Positions 23,136-32,956 of a stretch of DNA of 64,000 bases are shown here, in pieces; position 1 is the first letter of the stretch; every line of letters starts with the position of its first letter. The DNA is from Orbilia blumenaviensis (taxonomy: Eukaryota; Ascomycota; Orbiliomycetes; Orbiliales; Orbiliaceae), in the NCBI GenBank assembly GCA_036872755.1, contig JAVHNS010000002.1, positions 1,674,001 to 1,738,000 of the forward strand, read 5' to 3'. Below the pieces are notes generated by a model. It did no database searches. It saw only the letters and a program-made list of their open reading frames with translations, and was not told the DNA's origin. The translations under genes and the position numbers were made by a program.

Positions 23136-25025
23136 CTACTTCTTACTAACAACCCCACCCTTCCCCCCATCATACATATCAAGATCATATTCCTCCCCAT
23201 ACCTATCCAAAATATCCTTCATCTCCGCCATCTGTGCCATCTGGTCTTTTGTCGGCTTATCATAAACATCCTCCCAAAGCTTGCTAATGGCCGGCTTCTT
23301 CTCCCTCTCTGCTGCATTAAATGCCTTCAACAGGTCCTTCCTAACTTGCGTTCGCAATTGAGTGTCTTTATCTTGGTTCCACCAGTTTCTTAGCTCCATG
23401 AATTTACGCATACGAGTGATGGGATTGTCCCGACGTTTCCAGTCCTCGACTTCGACGCGGGCGCGGTAGGCAAAGGAGTCGTCGGATGTGGAGTGGTGAG
23501 AGACACGATAGGACATGGCTTCGATCAGAACCGGTTTCTTCTGGGCGATGGCGATTTCGCGAGCTTCCTGGGTGACTTTGTAGACGGCCCATGCCTAAAA
23601 GAGAAAAAAAAGAAGTTACTACTTGTTAACAAAATCCAGAATTGCGTATTATTTTTTGAAGCAGAGTTTATTATGGGGGGGGGGACCTACATCATTCCCG
23701 TCAACTCTGATAGTATCAATTCCGTATCCGACACCGCGACTAGCGATGCCGTCACCCTTGTACTGTTCCAAAGTTGGGGTACTGATTGCATAGCCATTGT
23801 TTCTGCAAATGAAAACCGTGGGACAGCCTCTGGTAGCTGCGATGTTAAGCGCTGCATGGAAGTCTCCCTCCGAAGCAGCACCTTCACCGAAATATGTGAC
23901 AGCGCAAGCAGGCGTACCCTCCAGCTTAAGAGCGTCTAAGGGGAAAACAGATGTTAGCATATATGCCAAGCCTCCAGGAGGGGTCAAATACTTACACCCA
24001 GCGCCAGCAGCGTGTGGCAGCTGCGTAGCCAAGGGAGAACTGATTGGGTGCTATATATAACATCTATCTGTCAGCAAAGCAACCCCCCACTATCACCAAA
24101 CCTAACCAACCTCCCCACTACTGGGGAGAGAAAAAAGTGACCACATACGAAGTTCAACCTCCGACTTCCATAATGAATCGGCATGTTCCTACCCTGTCCA
24201 GTATCCTTTCTATTCGAAAAGCACTGCGACATGAACTCCTCCAGTGTGAACCCTCGATACATCAACACACCAGCCTCTCGGTACTGCGCATAGATCACAT
24301 CTTTCTCGCCAAGAGCTGCGGCGGACCCAACAGCGATACCTTCTTCACCAGCATTTACAATATAAAAGCTGATACGGCCCTGTCGCTGGGAGTCGTACAT
24401 GATTTGATCCATAATAGAGACTAGTGAAAATCCATATTTGTTAGATAATGGCTGATCGTTGACTGTTGACCGTTTTTTGAATAATAGGGTATACGCACTT
24501 GTGACCATGCTTTCATACATCTTGAATGTCTGCTCTTTCAGACTTTCAAAATCGAGACCATGGGTTTCATCAACGATTTGGCCTTCCGTGTCCATGACAC
24601 GATATGTTTCGATCGCTTCATTGGGGTCGGACATTCGGAATCGAAGACGATTGGTGAATTTACTGTTTACAGCGCCAGGGAAAACTAGCCTATTTGACGA
24701 AATCAATCATGTTAGGGGAAAAAATTTGGAAAATTTGGAAAATTAAAAATTAAAAAAATGATTAAACGGTTGGGCGTAAAATTAGAGGGTCGAAGCGTTA
24801 CCTGTCACTGCCATGACGTTGTCGTACAGGACGCACGGTTCCAGAACCTCCATCCCCAACAGTCATGGGCACCTCCCTAGTCCCTTCAGGCTCCCTAGGC
24901 GCCTCGGACGTCGTCGACGAGGTTACCGAAGCAAAACACCGGCGTTTCGAACATGGGTATCGCGAAGCTATCGTTCGGGTGGTTCTCGGTATCAACGACC
25001 GTCGAAAAGGCGCGGCGAAAGACAT
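23136..25025 (-). CDS. 2-oxoisovalerate (branched-chain keto acid) dehydrogenase E1 alpha subunit
   Basis: E1-alpha of the mitochondrial branched-chain 2-oxo acid dehydrogenase complex. It uses thiamine diphosphate to decarboxylate the keto acids of Leu, Ile and Val and passes the acyl group to lipoyl-E2. Six exons keep frame: 25025-24802, 24689-24499, 24420-24149, 24050-23996, 23935-23691, 23594-23136 (481 aa). The Arg/Ser-rich N-terminus ([20 protein letters not shown]) is a mitochondrial presequence. ThDP-binding motif: [18 protein letters not shown] ... RNNGYAIST. The phosphorylation-loop region [16 protein letters not shown] is conserved with the mammalian enzyme. [17 protein letters not shown] and [14 protein letters not shown] are family hallmarks that separate it from pyruvate dehydrogenase E1 alpha. 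Exon 4 is only 55 nt. E1 beta is not in the window. Confidence 0.93.
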
Positions 25026-25523
25026 TGTCCGGGAGGAGTGAGGATAATTATATGGTCCAGAAAAGGTGGGAAGTTGTGACGGAGGGTGAAGGAAAGGGAA
25101 TTGATGGGAGGGAAGTTACATGGCGAGAAGGAATATTGGTTCAAAGAGCTAAGCTTCCTAGAGGCAGGGGAACTGGTGGTAATCTGGGGAAGCAACAGAT
25201 GAGCTCGGGACGTGCCAAGGCCGACGCATGCCGATGTTCAACAACGTGGAGCGCCCGGCATTCGCCCAATTGCAGACGATAGTTCGCACAGTTGACGGCA
25301 CTCTGATGCAGGATGGTATGCACGCTGGTTCACGGGAAGAGTACTAGCAATATTATGATTTCAGGTTATCATACAAAGCAAAAAAGAATCCTATCCCCAC
25401 CGCCAAACTCCGAATAAGTCGCGGATACTGCAAAAACCAAACAACGCTGATTGAAAAGAGAAAAAATGACGGAAAGACAGAGCACAATGAATTTCAACTT
25501 TTTGTGGAAAGAAACGGCGATTA
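25026..25523. other. intergenic: BCKDH promoter and 3' region of the Rsm1 gene
   Basis: About 500 bp between the BCKDH start codon and the stop codon of the next minus-strand gene. Only overlapping short frames are present; I see no repeat or RNA. Confidence 0.4.
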
Positions 25524-27121
25524 TCAGGAAGCTGCGGTCCCCTTTGAAGGACTACTACCTGGGGTGGCGTTCTTGTCGCTTTTCTTTCCACCAAGAATGG
25601 ACATTGCAAAAGAAGACCCATAAGACTTCCTTAGACTCTTAAGTCTTTTCCATCTGTTCTCGTCGTCTTTTCGGTGTTCTTCCTCAGTCTTTCGGGGGAT
25701 GACCGCTGCCGTTTTGGGGCGAGCCGGCGACGGGGCGGCGACTAGGTTCCCTGGGATACTGCTCTTCAGTATCCTCAGTAGAATTTCCCAGCCTGCGTGG
25801 TCTCCGGTTTGCGATGCTGGATTGACCCAGGGGCAGTACTGCGATATTATGTTAGCACAAATAATTCAAACTGGGGGCTATACGGGAAATACATACATCT
25901 CTGTGCTCGTCCACCACATTAAGGCGTGACATGCTGCTAAACTCGTCACCTTCTTCCTCCGTAACACTAGGTCGCTTAACGAAAAGCCACAAGCCTAGCC
26001 GGCGGAAACAGGCATCGCATTTGACCATTTCAACTGACGATTCATTGTCTTCTTTAGACCAACCGAAGAGGGCCAAAATGAGTGCGTTTTGTTTAAGATG
26101 ATCCTTCCCTATGTCCTCTGGGAGGTTGAGGGCGGACGTATCGACTTCACTTGGCCTGGTGAGGTTGATAACGAGTTGGTCGTCTGAGACGTTGGTGAGG
26201 GATTTGTATCGGGCATAGAAACCGCTTCGTGCTTCAGTTGCAGGCTGTAGAGGGAGTCGGTAGATTGCCTCTGGTAAAATCATCAGTCATTTGCACAGAG
26301 AATGAGGACGGGCCGAGATACTTACTGTCGCAACCGCGTTTCTTCCACAAACAGCCATCCTGATGACCCTCTACAATAAGTTCTTCATACTTTGAAATCA
26401 AAGCATCAAGTCTTTCCTTCTTCTCTTGCGTAGTCTCGTCAATCTCTTCATCATCTTCAACTTCTTCGGCTGTGACCTCGAAGCCATCAAAATCGACCTT
26501 AACGACCAGCTCGCCACCACAATGGCTGGTACACCTGACCCTATTCTTAGAAGTCTGCATGCAAACCCAACCCCTCTTCGCCCAAGCGACTTCATTGATC
26601 TTTTCAGGCTTTGAGCTCCAATTAGAAACAGACCTGAAGGTCTCCAGCCTTTGTAAAAACTCGTTCCTGTCCCAGGGAGCGTATCTCGCAGCTGCCACTT
26701 TGATAACTTTGGGCGAAGTACCAGTGCCACTAGAACCCGGGGCCACAGAGCTCGCCCGCGAGTCTCCGCTTGGTGTTACCGGTCTGGACGATAGAGGTGG
26801 AGCCATGGTCTTGCTTCGCGCAAGATCCTGCTCGACCCTTCGCCGTTTCCGTATCGACTCGTCAATGAGTGATGATAGACTGTTGTTAGCCTTTGGCAAT
26901 TGATATAGTGATTTTGTAGTGGTGTCTTTAGTCGGGGTGGAGACTTTAGGGAGCTCCAATGAAGTTTCTGATACAGAAGCAGCTTTGTTCTCGCCAATTA
27001 CGATGGTATTCGTAGCAGTCGGCGACTTTGCGGGGCTGCTGGAGAGATTGGAAGGAGCGGCGGAACCACGGTTGGTGGCATTGTGGAGGAGATTATGGAT
27101 CTTGCGCTTTGTGGTGAACAT
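25524..27121 (-). CDS. Rsm1/ZC3HC1-like C3HC zinc-finger protein
   Basis: Nuclear C3HC zinc-finger (NIPA/Rsm1) protein, a family linked to mRNA export in fission yeast and to the nuclear basket and APC/SCF in animals. Three exons: 27121-26326, 26270-25897, 25838-25524 (494 aa). Residues 1-145 are low-complexity, with a basic RKRRRVEQDLARSK stretch that could be a nuclear signal. The zinc-finger domain follows: YAPWDRNEFLQRLETF, WAKRGWVC, RVRCTSHCGGELVV, then after an acidic insert (EEVEDDEEIDE) GHQDGCLWKKRGCD continuing across intron 1 into AIYRLPLQPA. A second half (RRLGLWLFV, YCPWVNP near residue 390) matches the Rsm1-like C-terminal module. It may share regulatory DNA with ATP12, which starts 729 bp away on the other strand. 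Confidence 0.85.
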
Positions 27122-27850
27122 AGCTGCTTGATTGATTTCTGCTCTAAATAGCAGTGTATTTATGGGAGATTATCGTAGGATATTTGGGAGAGCCTGTCTC
27201 CTAAGAGGGGATCGTAAATAGATACGGCAACAATACGGTATCGCGAATCCGACCTAGAGATGATGAAGTGGTAGGTTATACCAGCCGATAATGGTTAGCT
27301 CTGAGGAGGTCAAAGGGTCCCTGCTGGAAGGTTGAAGCCTTCCTCGCGCAGTCCGCTTTAACCGCTGTTGAGGATAGATATCGATGGCAATCCAATCGAG
27401 GTATTGCGATTCGAGAGTTAGAGTATGCAAAACAAAGATGAACGCTGTAAAAGTGCGACGAAGACGACGCGACCAAGATAGCGACAGACCGAAGGACTGA
27501 TGGAGGAAGGAGGGAGGAGGTGGGGATGACCAAAGAATGCTGAGTCTCTCTCTAGTACTAGTCGACTTTCGCCGGGGCTGTTGAACAGTGTTTTGTTTGG
27601 CGTCAACGCTACAGGGGTCCGGGTTGGTAACCATGCCAGGCTCATTAAGCACCCAATCAGGAAAGCTTATTGAGAATTGCCTTATTAGGAATTCAATCCA
27701 TTTAATTTTCGGCTCTAAGGGGCAAGGATCGATTCATATCTCTACCGACCAAATTGCAATTGCAAACCTTCCAACTTCATGACAAGCTTACCGATTTCAC
27801 ACCACTGTCGTTAAATCCCATTATCCTTTGGTAGCATCACCATATTCGCA
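27122..27850. promoter_or_regulatory. divergent promoter region between Rsm1-like gene and ATP12
   Basis: This 729-bp interval separates two divergent start codons. Overlapping minus-strand frames at 27254-27652 show no recognisable domain and look like chance frames. No clear TATA box. Confidence 0.45.
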
Positions 27851-28993
27851 ATGATAACCCGGAAGTCGATATCGCTATTACAGGCATCAAGGCAGTCTTC
27901 TGTCTGCTGGCGCTGTGCGGCCTCTCTAGCAACATTCCGCCCACTCCCTCTTGCCCACCGAATAGCCCCTCGACAACTCCACACCACCCGCTCCAACTAC
28001 GCTACCCCTCTACCCCTCGGCGGAACAGTCGACGGCCCCCCACCAGACCCACCAGTACCGCAAACCGAGTACACAACCCGTAACCGCCTTCGACAGGCCG
28101 CGATTCCCAAACCTCGCACTGAGCGCTTCTGGGAAGATGTCCATCTCAAAGTCGTCGACGGACGTTACCAAATCCTTCTCGATACCAGATCCATCAAAAC
28201 ATCTGCCAAGAACAATGTATCGGTACCGGTTAACAAGCCATTGTTAGCATATGCGTTACAGGTCGAGTGGGCGACCATGCGGAATTCAAAGGAGGCTTTG
28301 AAGTCGCATTTTATTCCACTAACGTCGTTGGCTTCTAGGGCCATTGATCTAGAGGTCGCAGAGAGGGACAACGCGGTTGTTGAAGCGACTGAGGCTGCGG
28401 AAGGAGAGGAAATGGATACCAGAAGCACTAGGGAGCAAATTACAGATTTCGTGATGGGATATTTGGACACTGATACGGTACTGATGATTAGCCCGACCAG
28501 GGGAGGCCATCTGGCCGCGGCTGGAGAGAAACAATTGAGAGACCGACAGCTCGAAGTGGCACATGATATCGTCGAGTGGGCACAGGAGAACATCCCCGTA
28601 CCAAAAGGCGAAGAAAAGCTGGATTTTGTACTATCAGATGGCGACCACGGTATCCTACCAAGCTGCCAATCGAGCCGGACAAGAGAGATACTTCGAGAAA
28701 CTATCTCAAAATTTTCAGTTTGGGAATTAGTCGGCCTGGAATGTGCCGTCATCCTCAGCAAGAGTCTACTCGTCGCTCTAAGGCTAGTAATGGAAAACAA
28801 GAAAACAGCAGATATAAAATGGGACGTGGAGGACGCCGCAAAGGCATGCAATCTAGAAACAGATTTCCAGGTCGAACAATGGGGGCTTGTGGAGGATACA
28901 CATGATGTAGGCCACGCCGATCTACGGAGGGGCCTCGGAGCCGTCGTATTGCTTGTCTCCGAACTCGATATTCCACCACCCAAACAAGAATAA
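27851..28993 (+). CDS. ATP12: ATP12, mitochondrial F1-ATPase assembly chaperone
   Basis: Matrix chaperone that binds free F1 alpha subunit and lets it join beta to form the alpha3beta3 hexamer of ATP synthase. Single-exon, 380 aa. Residues 1-50 are an Arg/Ser-rich mitochondrial presequence (SLATFRPLPLAHRIAPRQLH then TTRSNYATP). The ATP12 domain begins at RFWEDVHLKVVDGRYQILLD, with TPxNxP-type SVPVNKPLLAYALQVEWATM, LTSLASRAIDLE, YLDTDTVLMISPTRGG and a C-terminal FSVWELVGLECAVILSKSLL segment, all in family order. A 12-residue acidic insertion (EATEAAEGEEMD) sits after the LTSLA motif. Its stop codon is 8 bp from that of the convergent HIT gene, so their 3' UTRs must overlap. Confidence 0.93.
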   Translation: MITRKSISLLQASRQSSVCWRCAASLATFRPLPLAHRIAPRQLHTTRSNYATPLPLGGTVDGPPPDPPVPQTEYTTRNRLRQAAIPKPRTERFWEDVHLKVVDGRYQILLDTRSIKTSAKNNVSVPVNKPLLAYALQVEWATMRNSKEALKSHFIPLTSLASRAIDLEVAERDNAVVEATEAAEGEEMDTRSTREQITDFVMGYLDTDTVLMISPTRGGHLAAAGEKQLRDRQLEVAHDIVEWAQENIPVPKGEEKLDFVLSDGDHGILPSCQSSRTREILRETISKFSVWELVGLECAVILSKSLLVALRLVMENKKTADIKWDVEDAAKACNLETDFQVEQWGLVEDTHDVGHADLRRGLGAVVLLVSELDIPPPKQE

Positions 28994-29001
28994 ATAAATC
29001 T

Positions 29002-29979
29002 CTACAACTTCGGCCCGTCCTCTTTCTCAAGCTCATTCGCTAGCATCCTTGTCTCCTCCTCCATATCTTCCATTGTTCGAGGCGGCCGATTCATGCTTTC
29101 GACGACGAGTTCCTTTTTCTGCCCCTCGATGATCTTTCTCTGCCGCTGGAATTCCTGGAATTGGCCGACATTGCCCTCCGGACCTTCGAGTTTGGTGTAA
29201 ACATCGTCGATCGATGGGAAGTCGTTAAGCTTGCGGGGAATGATGTGGGTGTGGACATGCGGAACACTGGTTAACTCAGAAATTGTGGTCCCAAAAAATG
29301 TGAATAGTGATAGTGTAATAATAAAGAAAAATACTAAGGGACAATTTGTAAATAGGAAACGGTATACTATTGCGTACCTTTGTCCAGCAGATGCGCCGTC
29401 CTGAATGGCAATAGTTGCGCCGGTAGTTCCATAGACACGCTCGATTACTTAAACCCCCATATCAGTTGTAGCGTTCAGACAATAAGCCCAATGATCATTC
29501 TGTAAATAACCACTTACCTTTCGCAACTTTTTGCACTGTTAAAGCATGGTCCATTACCTATCCAGATGCATGCATGAAAATTAACATTAGTCCTCAAACG
29601 GCGAAATTCTATCCAAGCACATCTATAAATTGGATCGTGACGCACCTCCTCACTCGTCATATCCTTGTACCGTGCAACAGGTCGGACCGGGCAAACGAGG
29701 ACGTGCCCGGGAAGGATCGGTTTGATGTTTACAATAGCCACTATATATATCCAATCACTGAGAATTAGAGATCCTGTAATTGACGGCGGTTCTGTATGAA
29801 CTCCGTTTGTTCTTAGAGGTTCTTATAGGGCATACTAGACAGTCGTGTCCTGTAGAAAGCCTACAAAGTCCGGTTCAATCAGCGCGAGCACTTTGCCTGA
29901 ACACAGTAGATCGGAAATTATTTGAATTTACCTGTGTAGTGACCTTGAACGGCCCAAAGAAAAGCTCGGAGGACGCCAT
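29002..29979 (-). CDS. HIT-family diadenosine polyphosphate hydrolase (Fhit/Aph1/Hnt2-like)
   Basis: Histidine-triad hydrolase that cleaves Ap3A/Ap4A. Six exons, 180 aa: 29979-29932, 29860-29836, 29740-29646, 29557-29518, 29447-29378, 29266-29002. Exon 2 is a 25-nt micro-exon (AFYRTRLS), needed to link FFGPFKVTTQ to MAIVNIKPILPGHVLV; the joined sequence aligns well with fission yeast Aph1. Key motifs: LPGHVLVCPVRPV, the conserved Gln in TIAIQDGASAGQ, and the triad SVPHVHTHIIPR. The C-terminal 40 residues (MNRPPRTMEDMEEETRMLAN) fit the fungal Aph1 tail. No targeting signal seen. Its 3' end nearly abuts ATP12 (8 bp apart, convergent). Family assignment is firm; the micro-exon is inferred from phase and alignment. 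Confidence 0.88.
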
Positions 29980-30649
29980 TTGCTGGGTATATTCGACGAT
30001 ATCGAATCAAAATGTCGGTCGATTGGGAAGGAGGGAAACGAATGTTTACAGTATACTACTGTAAGTTATAGCTAGGTACCTAGGTAGCTAGTAGCTCTAC
30101 AATGTTACAAATAAGCTTAAGCGGGCGGCCGACGATTGAATTCGGCCAATATAGTTAATTTGGGCGACGCCAAGGCCTGTTATTCTTACCCTCTCGGCAT
30201 TCTTTATAGGCCCAAAGCCATTTGATGCATTCACTCATCGACTAAATTATCGACATATCTTCCTTCCATCCCGTTTTCTTAGGGATGCTGGGGCCGCCTG
30301 GATTTTCAATGGTTCTGTTTAATGCTGAGTCTAATATGATTCATATACACTTGTATCAAGATCAAGGGACCTACAACATGAGATGACCCGAGGATTTCAA
30401 CATCAACATACAGTAACATATGTAAGTACATGCATCTGGAACCCCAACCGCTAGCTAGAAGGTATCAATACGTATGCTTTATAACATAACCTCATCTTCG
30501 GCCTTCGCGAAATCGACAGCATAATATTCGATTGCGATAATAAGCAGCATTTAGAACATGAACAACAATATCTACAAATGTAACATCGAGAGGGTTTCCA
30601 GGAGCATCCGATCTAGCATTGATTCAGGAAAGCTTAGAACTTATTGTAA

Positions 30650-30712
30650 GGCATATAGTGGAGATCTGTTCAGGTATATAGTAACGCGGACAGCCTTTTG
30701 GCTTAACAGGTT
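30650..30712 (+). repeat. dispersed repeat R1, copy 1
   Basis: Shares with 31022-31093 and 50809-50870 the order GGCATATAGTGGAGATC, GTTCAGGTATA, TAACGCGGACAGCCTTTTGG and CTTAACAGGTT. A box-B-like GGTTCAATTC follows at about 30753. Copies 2 and 3 start with TGTC(G/A)GGCATAT, which looks like an LTR terminus. Solo-LTR fragment or tRNA-derived SINE. Confidence 0.6.
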
Positions 30713-31021
30713 ATGAGCCCAGGCTTTCTGTTAAGTACTAAGGTTCAATTCTCAGACTATCCATTTGCCCAAGTTATTATTATCCTACAGACCGAATCCA
30801 GTTTATGATTTGTTTAAATTGTTTGATAGTAGTATTTGGATCGCCGGCCGTTGTAGTGACGAGGTAAATACTCAGTATCAGTATTAGCAAGCCGAAGAGA
30901 GCCACGTGCAGTGACTAGGCAATATACTTATACAAATAGGAGTATTTGGATCGCCGACTATTGTGGTGGTTAGGCTGTATACTCATACAAACACCTGAAC
31001 ATCTCTCTAGAGGGGAGTGTC

Positions 31022-31093
31022 GGGCATATGCATATAGTGGAGGTCAGTTCAGGTATAACCTAATAACGAGGACAGCTTTTTTGGCTCAACGCT
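31022..31093 (+). repeat. dispersed repeat R1, copy 2 (diverged)
   Basis: Same order of blocks as copy 1: GCATATAGTGGAGGTCAG, TTCAGGTATAACC, AACGAGGACAGC, TTTTTTGGCTCAAC. It begins TGTCGGGCATATG at 31018 and lies 145 bp upstream of the transposase start. Confidence 0.55.
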
Positions 31094-31237
31094 TATGCTA
31101 TACTGAGGTTATATGCAGGTACCTAGAACCCCCATGCCTACCTAAGTAATTAAAGACGTCGCGTCACCACCCTGGAAACACCACACTTCGCACTCCATCC
31201 CAACATCTCATGATCTCACCGGTCCCGTCTAGGCGAG

Positions 31238-32869
31238 ATGCCCAAAACGAGCGTCCGCGGCCACCTGATCGACTGGTATCTCGAACAGCTAAACACCGAA
31301 CTCAACCGTACGACCGGTGAACAATGGCTGAAACACATCCCTCGTTCTCTCGAAGCATACGCCAAGCTTCACGATAAATACACCAAAAGACTCGAAGCAG
31401 CGGCAGCCACTACCACCACTGCTACAGCGGCCGACCAACCACAGATTCAAGGGGAATCTTCTACGATACCAATAATAACGACGGTCGATAATGACGAGAA
31501 TAACAATGAGAATAACGATACTAGCAACCTACCTGCGCCTCCATCCGACTTCTCAGCTTCCTCGGATTCATCATCCTCCTCATCTTCATCCTCTTCATCA
31601 CCCTGCCGTTCCATAACCCGCAACATCCTCTTAAACGAACGTCTCCTCGACCTCATAAAATCCGAAAGGTACATAGCCCCCCGGCTACCAGTCCCCCGAA
31701 CACAAGACTTCTACTTAAACGTCGTCCCAAATCTCGACAACGACCGTTTCCGCCAAAACTTTCGCGTAAACCCAGATGCATTCGAATTCATCCTGCACAA
31801 AATCCACAAGAATCCAATCTTTGGCGGTGGGAGACAAGGCGCGGTGGAGTTGCAGCTTAAAATCGCGTTACGAAGGTTCGGTGGGTTGGATGATGTTAGT
31901 CAGATTGCTCAGAAGTTTGGAATAGGAGAGGGGACGGTTGTGCTCTACACACAGAGAGTGGCGAGTGCTTTGATGGAATTATGGTCGGAGTACGTAAGAT
32001 GGCCTACCATCGAAGAGCAAGCCGCCATGAAGGCACGATTACGAGCCAAGGATTTTGGAGTATGGGAGGACTGTGTGGGCTTCATCGATGGAACGATGTT
32101 CCCCTTCGCTACCCGTCCGGCATTTGGAAAAGAAGATGCGAGGAATTACTACAATATGAGGAAGCATTCGTACGGCCAGCACGCCACCGTCGTCTGCGAT
32201 GATAAAAACCGGATCATTCACTTTACAAGTCTATTCCCTGGTAGTGTTTCAGATCAAAGAGCATTTCGTGTCACCGATCTTTACCAAAAACCCGAAGAAT
32301 TCTTCAAGAATCAGTATCAGTACCTTTTAGGAGATAAAGGGTACGCGCTGAACGAGAGGTTGATCATCCCGTTTAAACAGCCAAGGTCCGGAAAACCACC
32401 AAAAGAACAGAGGAGATTCAACTGGAAATTATCCAGCCTGCGTGTTAAAGCCGAACACACTATCGGGATTCTCAAGCTACGGTTTAGGTCCCTACAAAGA
32501 CTCCCCGTTCGCCTAGTCTCACAGGAAAAACTTTCAGAAGCGCTCCGATGGATCGGTGCGTGTGTTGTTCTGCACAACATGTTAGTAGATTTTAGGGACG
32601 AATGGGAGCCGACAGCCGACATGCTGGAGGATGTACTAAAGGAGGAAAGGGAGAGGGACGAGGAATATATTGGTGCTATCGAAGGGCCGACTCGAGTAGA
32701 AGACCCTAACTTGCTAGTGAGAATGTCGAAAGACGAAAGAGGCGGACACACGAGACGCCTGGCGCTAATGCAGAGGATAATCGATGAAGACGAAGCTTTT
32801 GACGAAGAAATGGCAATGCTAGTGGGATCGAACGCCGGTAAAAACCCAAGAAAAAGAAAGAGGCGATGA
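31238..32869 (+). CDS. PIF/Harbinger (HARBI1-like) DDE transposase
   Basis: Single-exon, uninterrupted 543-aa transposase of the PIF/Harbinger superfamily (DDE_Tnp_4 nuclease). Residues about 55-125 are low-complexity (Ala/Thr then poly-Ser). A helix-turn-helix-like region follows (LKIALRRFGGLDDVSQIAQK, FGIGEGTVVLYTQRV). Nuclease residues are all present: Asp284 in GFIDGTMFPF, Asp339 in FPGSVSDQRAF, Asp366 in LLGDKGYAL, Glu406 in RVKAEHTIGILKLRFRSLQ; RWIGACVVLHNMLVDF closes the domain. The intact frame and catalytic residues suggest a recent element or a domesticated gene under selection. It is convergent with a Myb-like gene 87 bp away, the usual two-gene content of Harbinger elements. Confidence 0.9.
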   Translation: MPKTSVRGHLIDWYLEQLNTELNRTTGEQWLKHIPRSLEAYAKLHDKYTKRLEAAAATTTTATAADQPQIQGESSTIPIITTVDNDENNNENNDTSNLPAPPSDFSASSDSSSSSSSSSSSPCRSITRNILLNERLLDLIKSERYIAPRLPVPRTQDFYLNVVPNLDNDRFRQNFRVNPDAFEFILHKIHKNPIFGGGRQGAVELQLKIALRRFGGLDDVSQIAQKFGIGEGTVVLYTQRVASALMELWSEYVRWPTIEEQAAMKARLRAKDFGVWEDCVGFIDGTMFPFATRPAFGKEDARNYYNMRKHSYGQHATVVCDDKNRIIHFTSLFPGSVSDQRAFRVTDLYQKPEEFFKNQYQYLLGDKGYALNERLIIPFKQPRSGKPPKEQRRFNWKLSSLRVKAEHTIGILKLRFRSLQRLPVRLVSQEKLSEALRWIGACVVLHNMLVDFRDEWEPTADMLEDVLKEERERDEEYIGAIEGPTRVEDPNLLVRMSKDERGGHTRRLALMQRIIDEDEAFDEEMAMLVGSNAGKNPRKRKRR

Positions 32870-32956
32870 ACTGATAGAATCGTGCATTTGAAATAATAAT
32901 ATGATCGCACGGAATTTTGAGGGTATCATGCAACTAAAACATTTTACGTGGGGGAT

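Larger units (their letters stand above)
29980..31237. other. intergenic rich in repeat fragments
   Basis: Upstream side of the HIT gene, then AT-rich DNA before the transposase. It holds two copies of a dispersed repeat (30650-30712 and 31022-31093) and an exact 16-bp direct repeat, AGTATTTGGATCGCCG, at 30831-30846 and 30941-30956. CCTAGGTA-type words lie at 30070-30095. No host gene is supported. Confidence 0.5.

Noticed and set aside
28165..28983. 272-codon minus-strand frame inside ATP12
   Set aside because: Opposite-strand shadow; the plus strand encodes a full ATP12 with presequence and conserved motifs.
32317..32910. 197-codon minus-strand frame over the transposase 3' half
   Set aside because: Ser/Leu-rich shadow of the transposase; no domain of its own.
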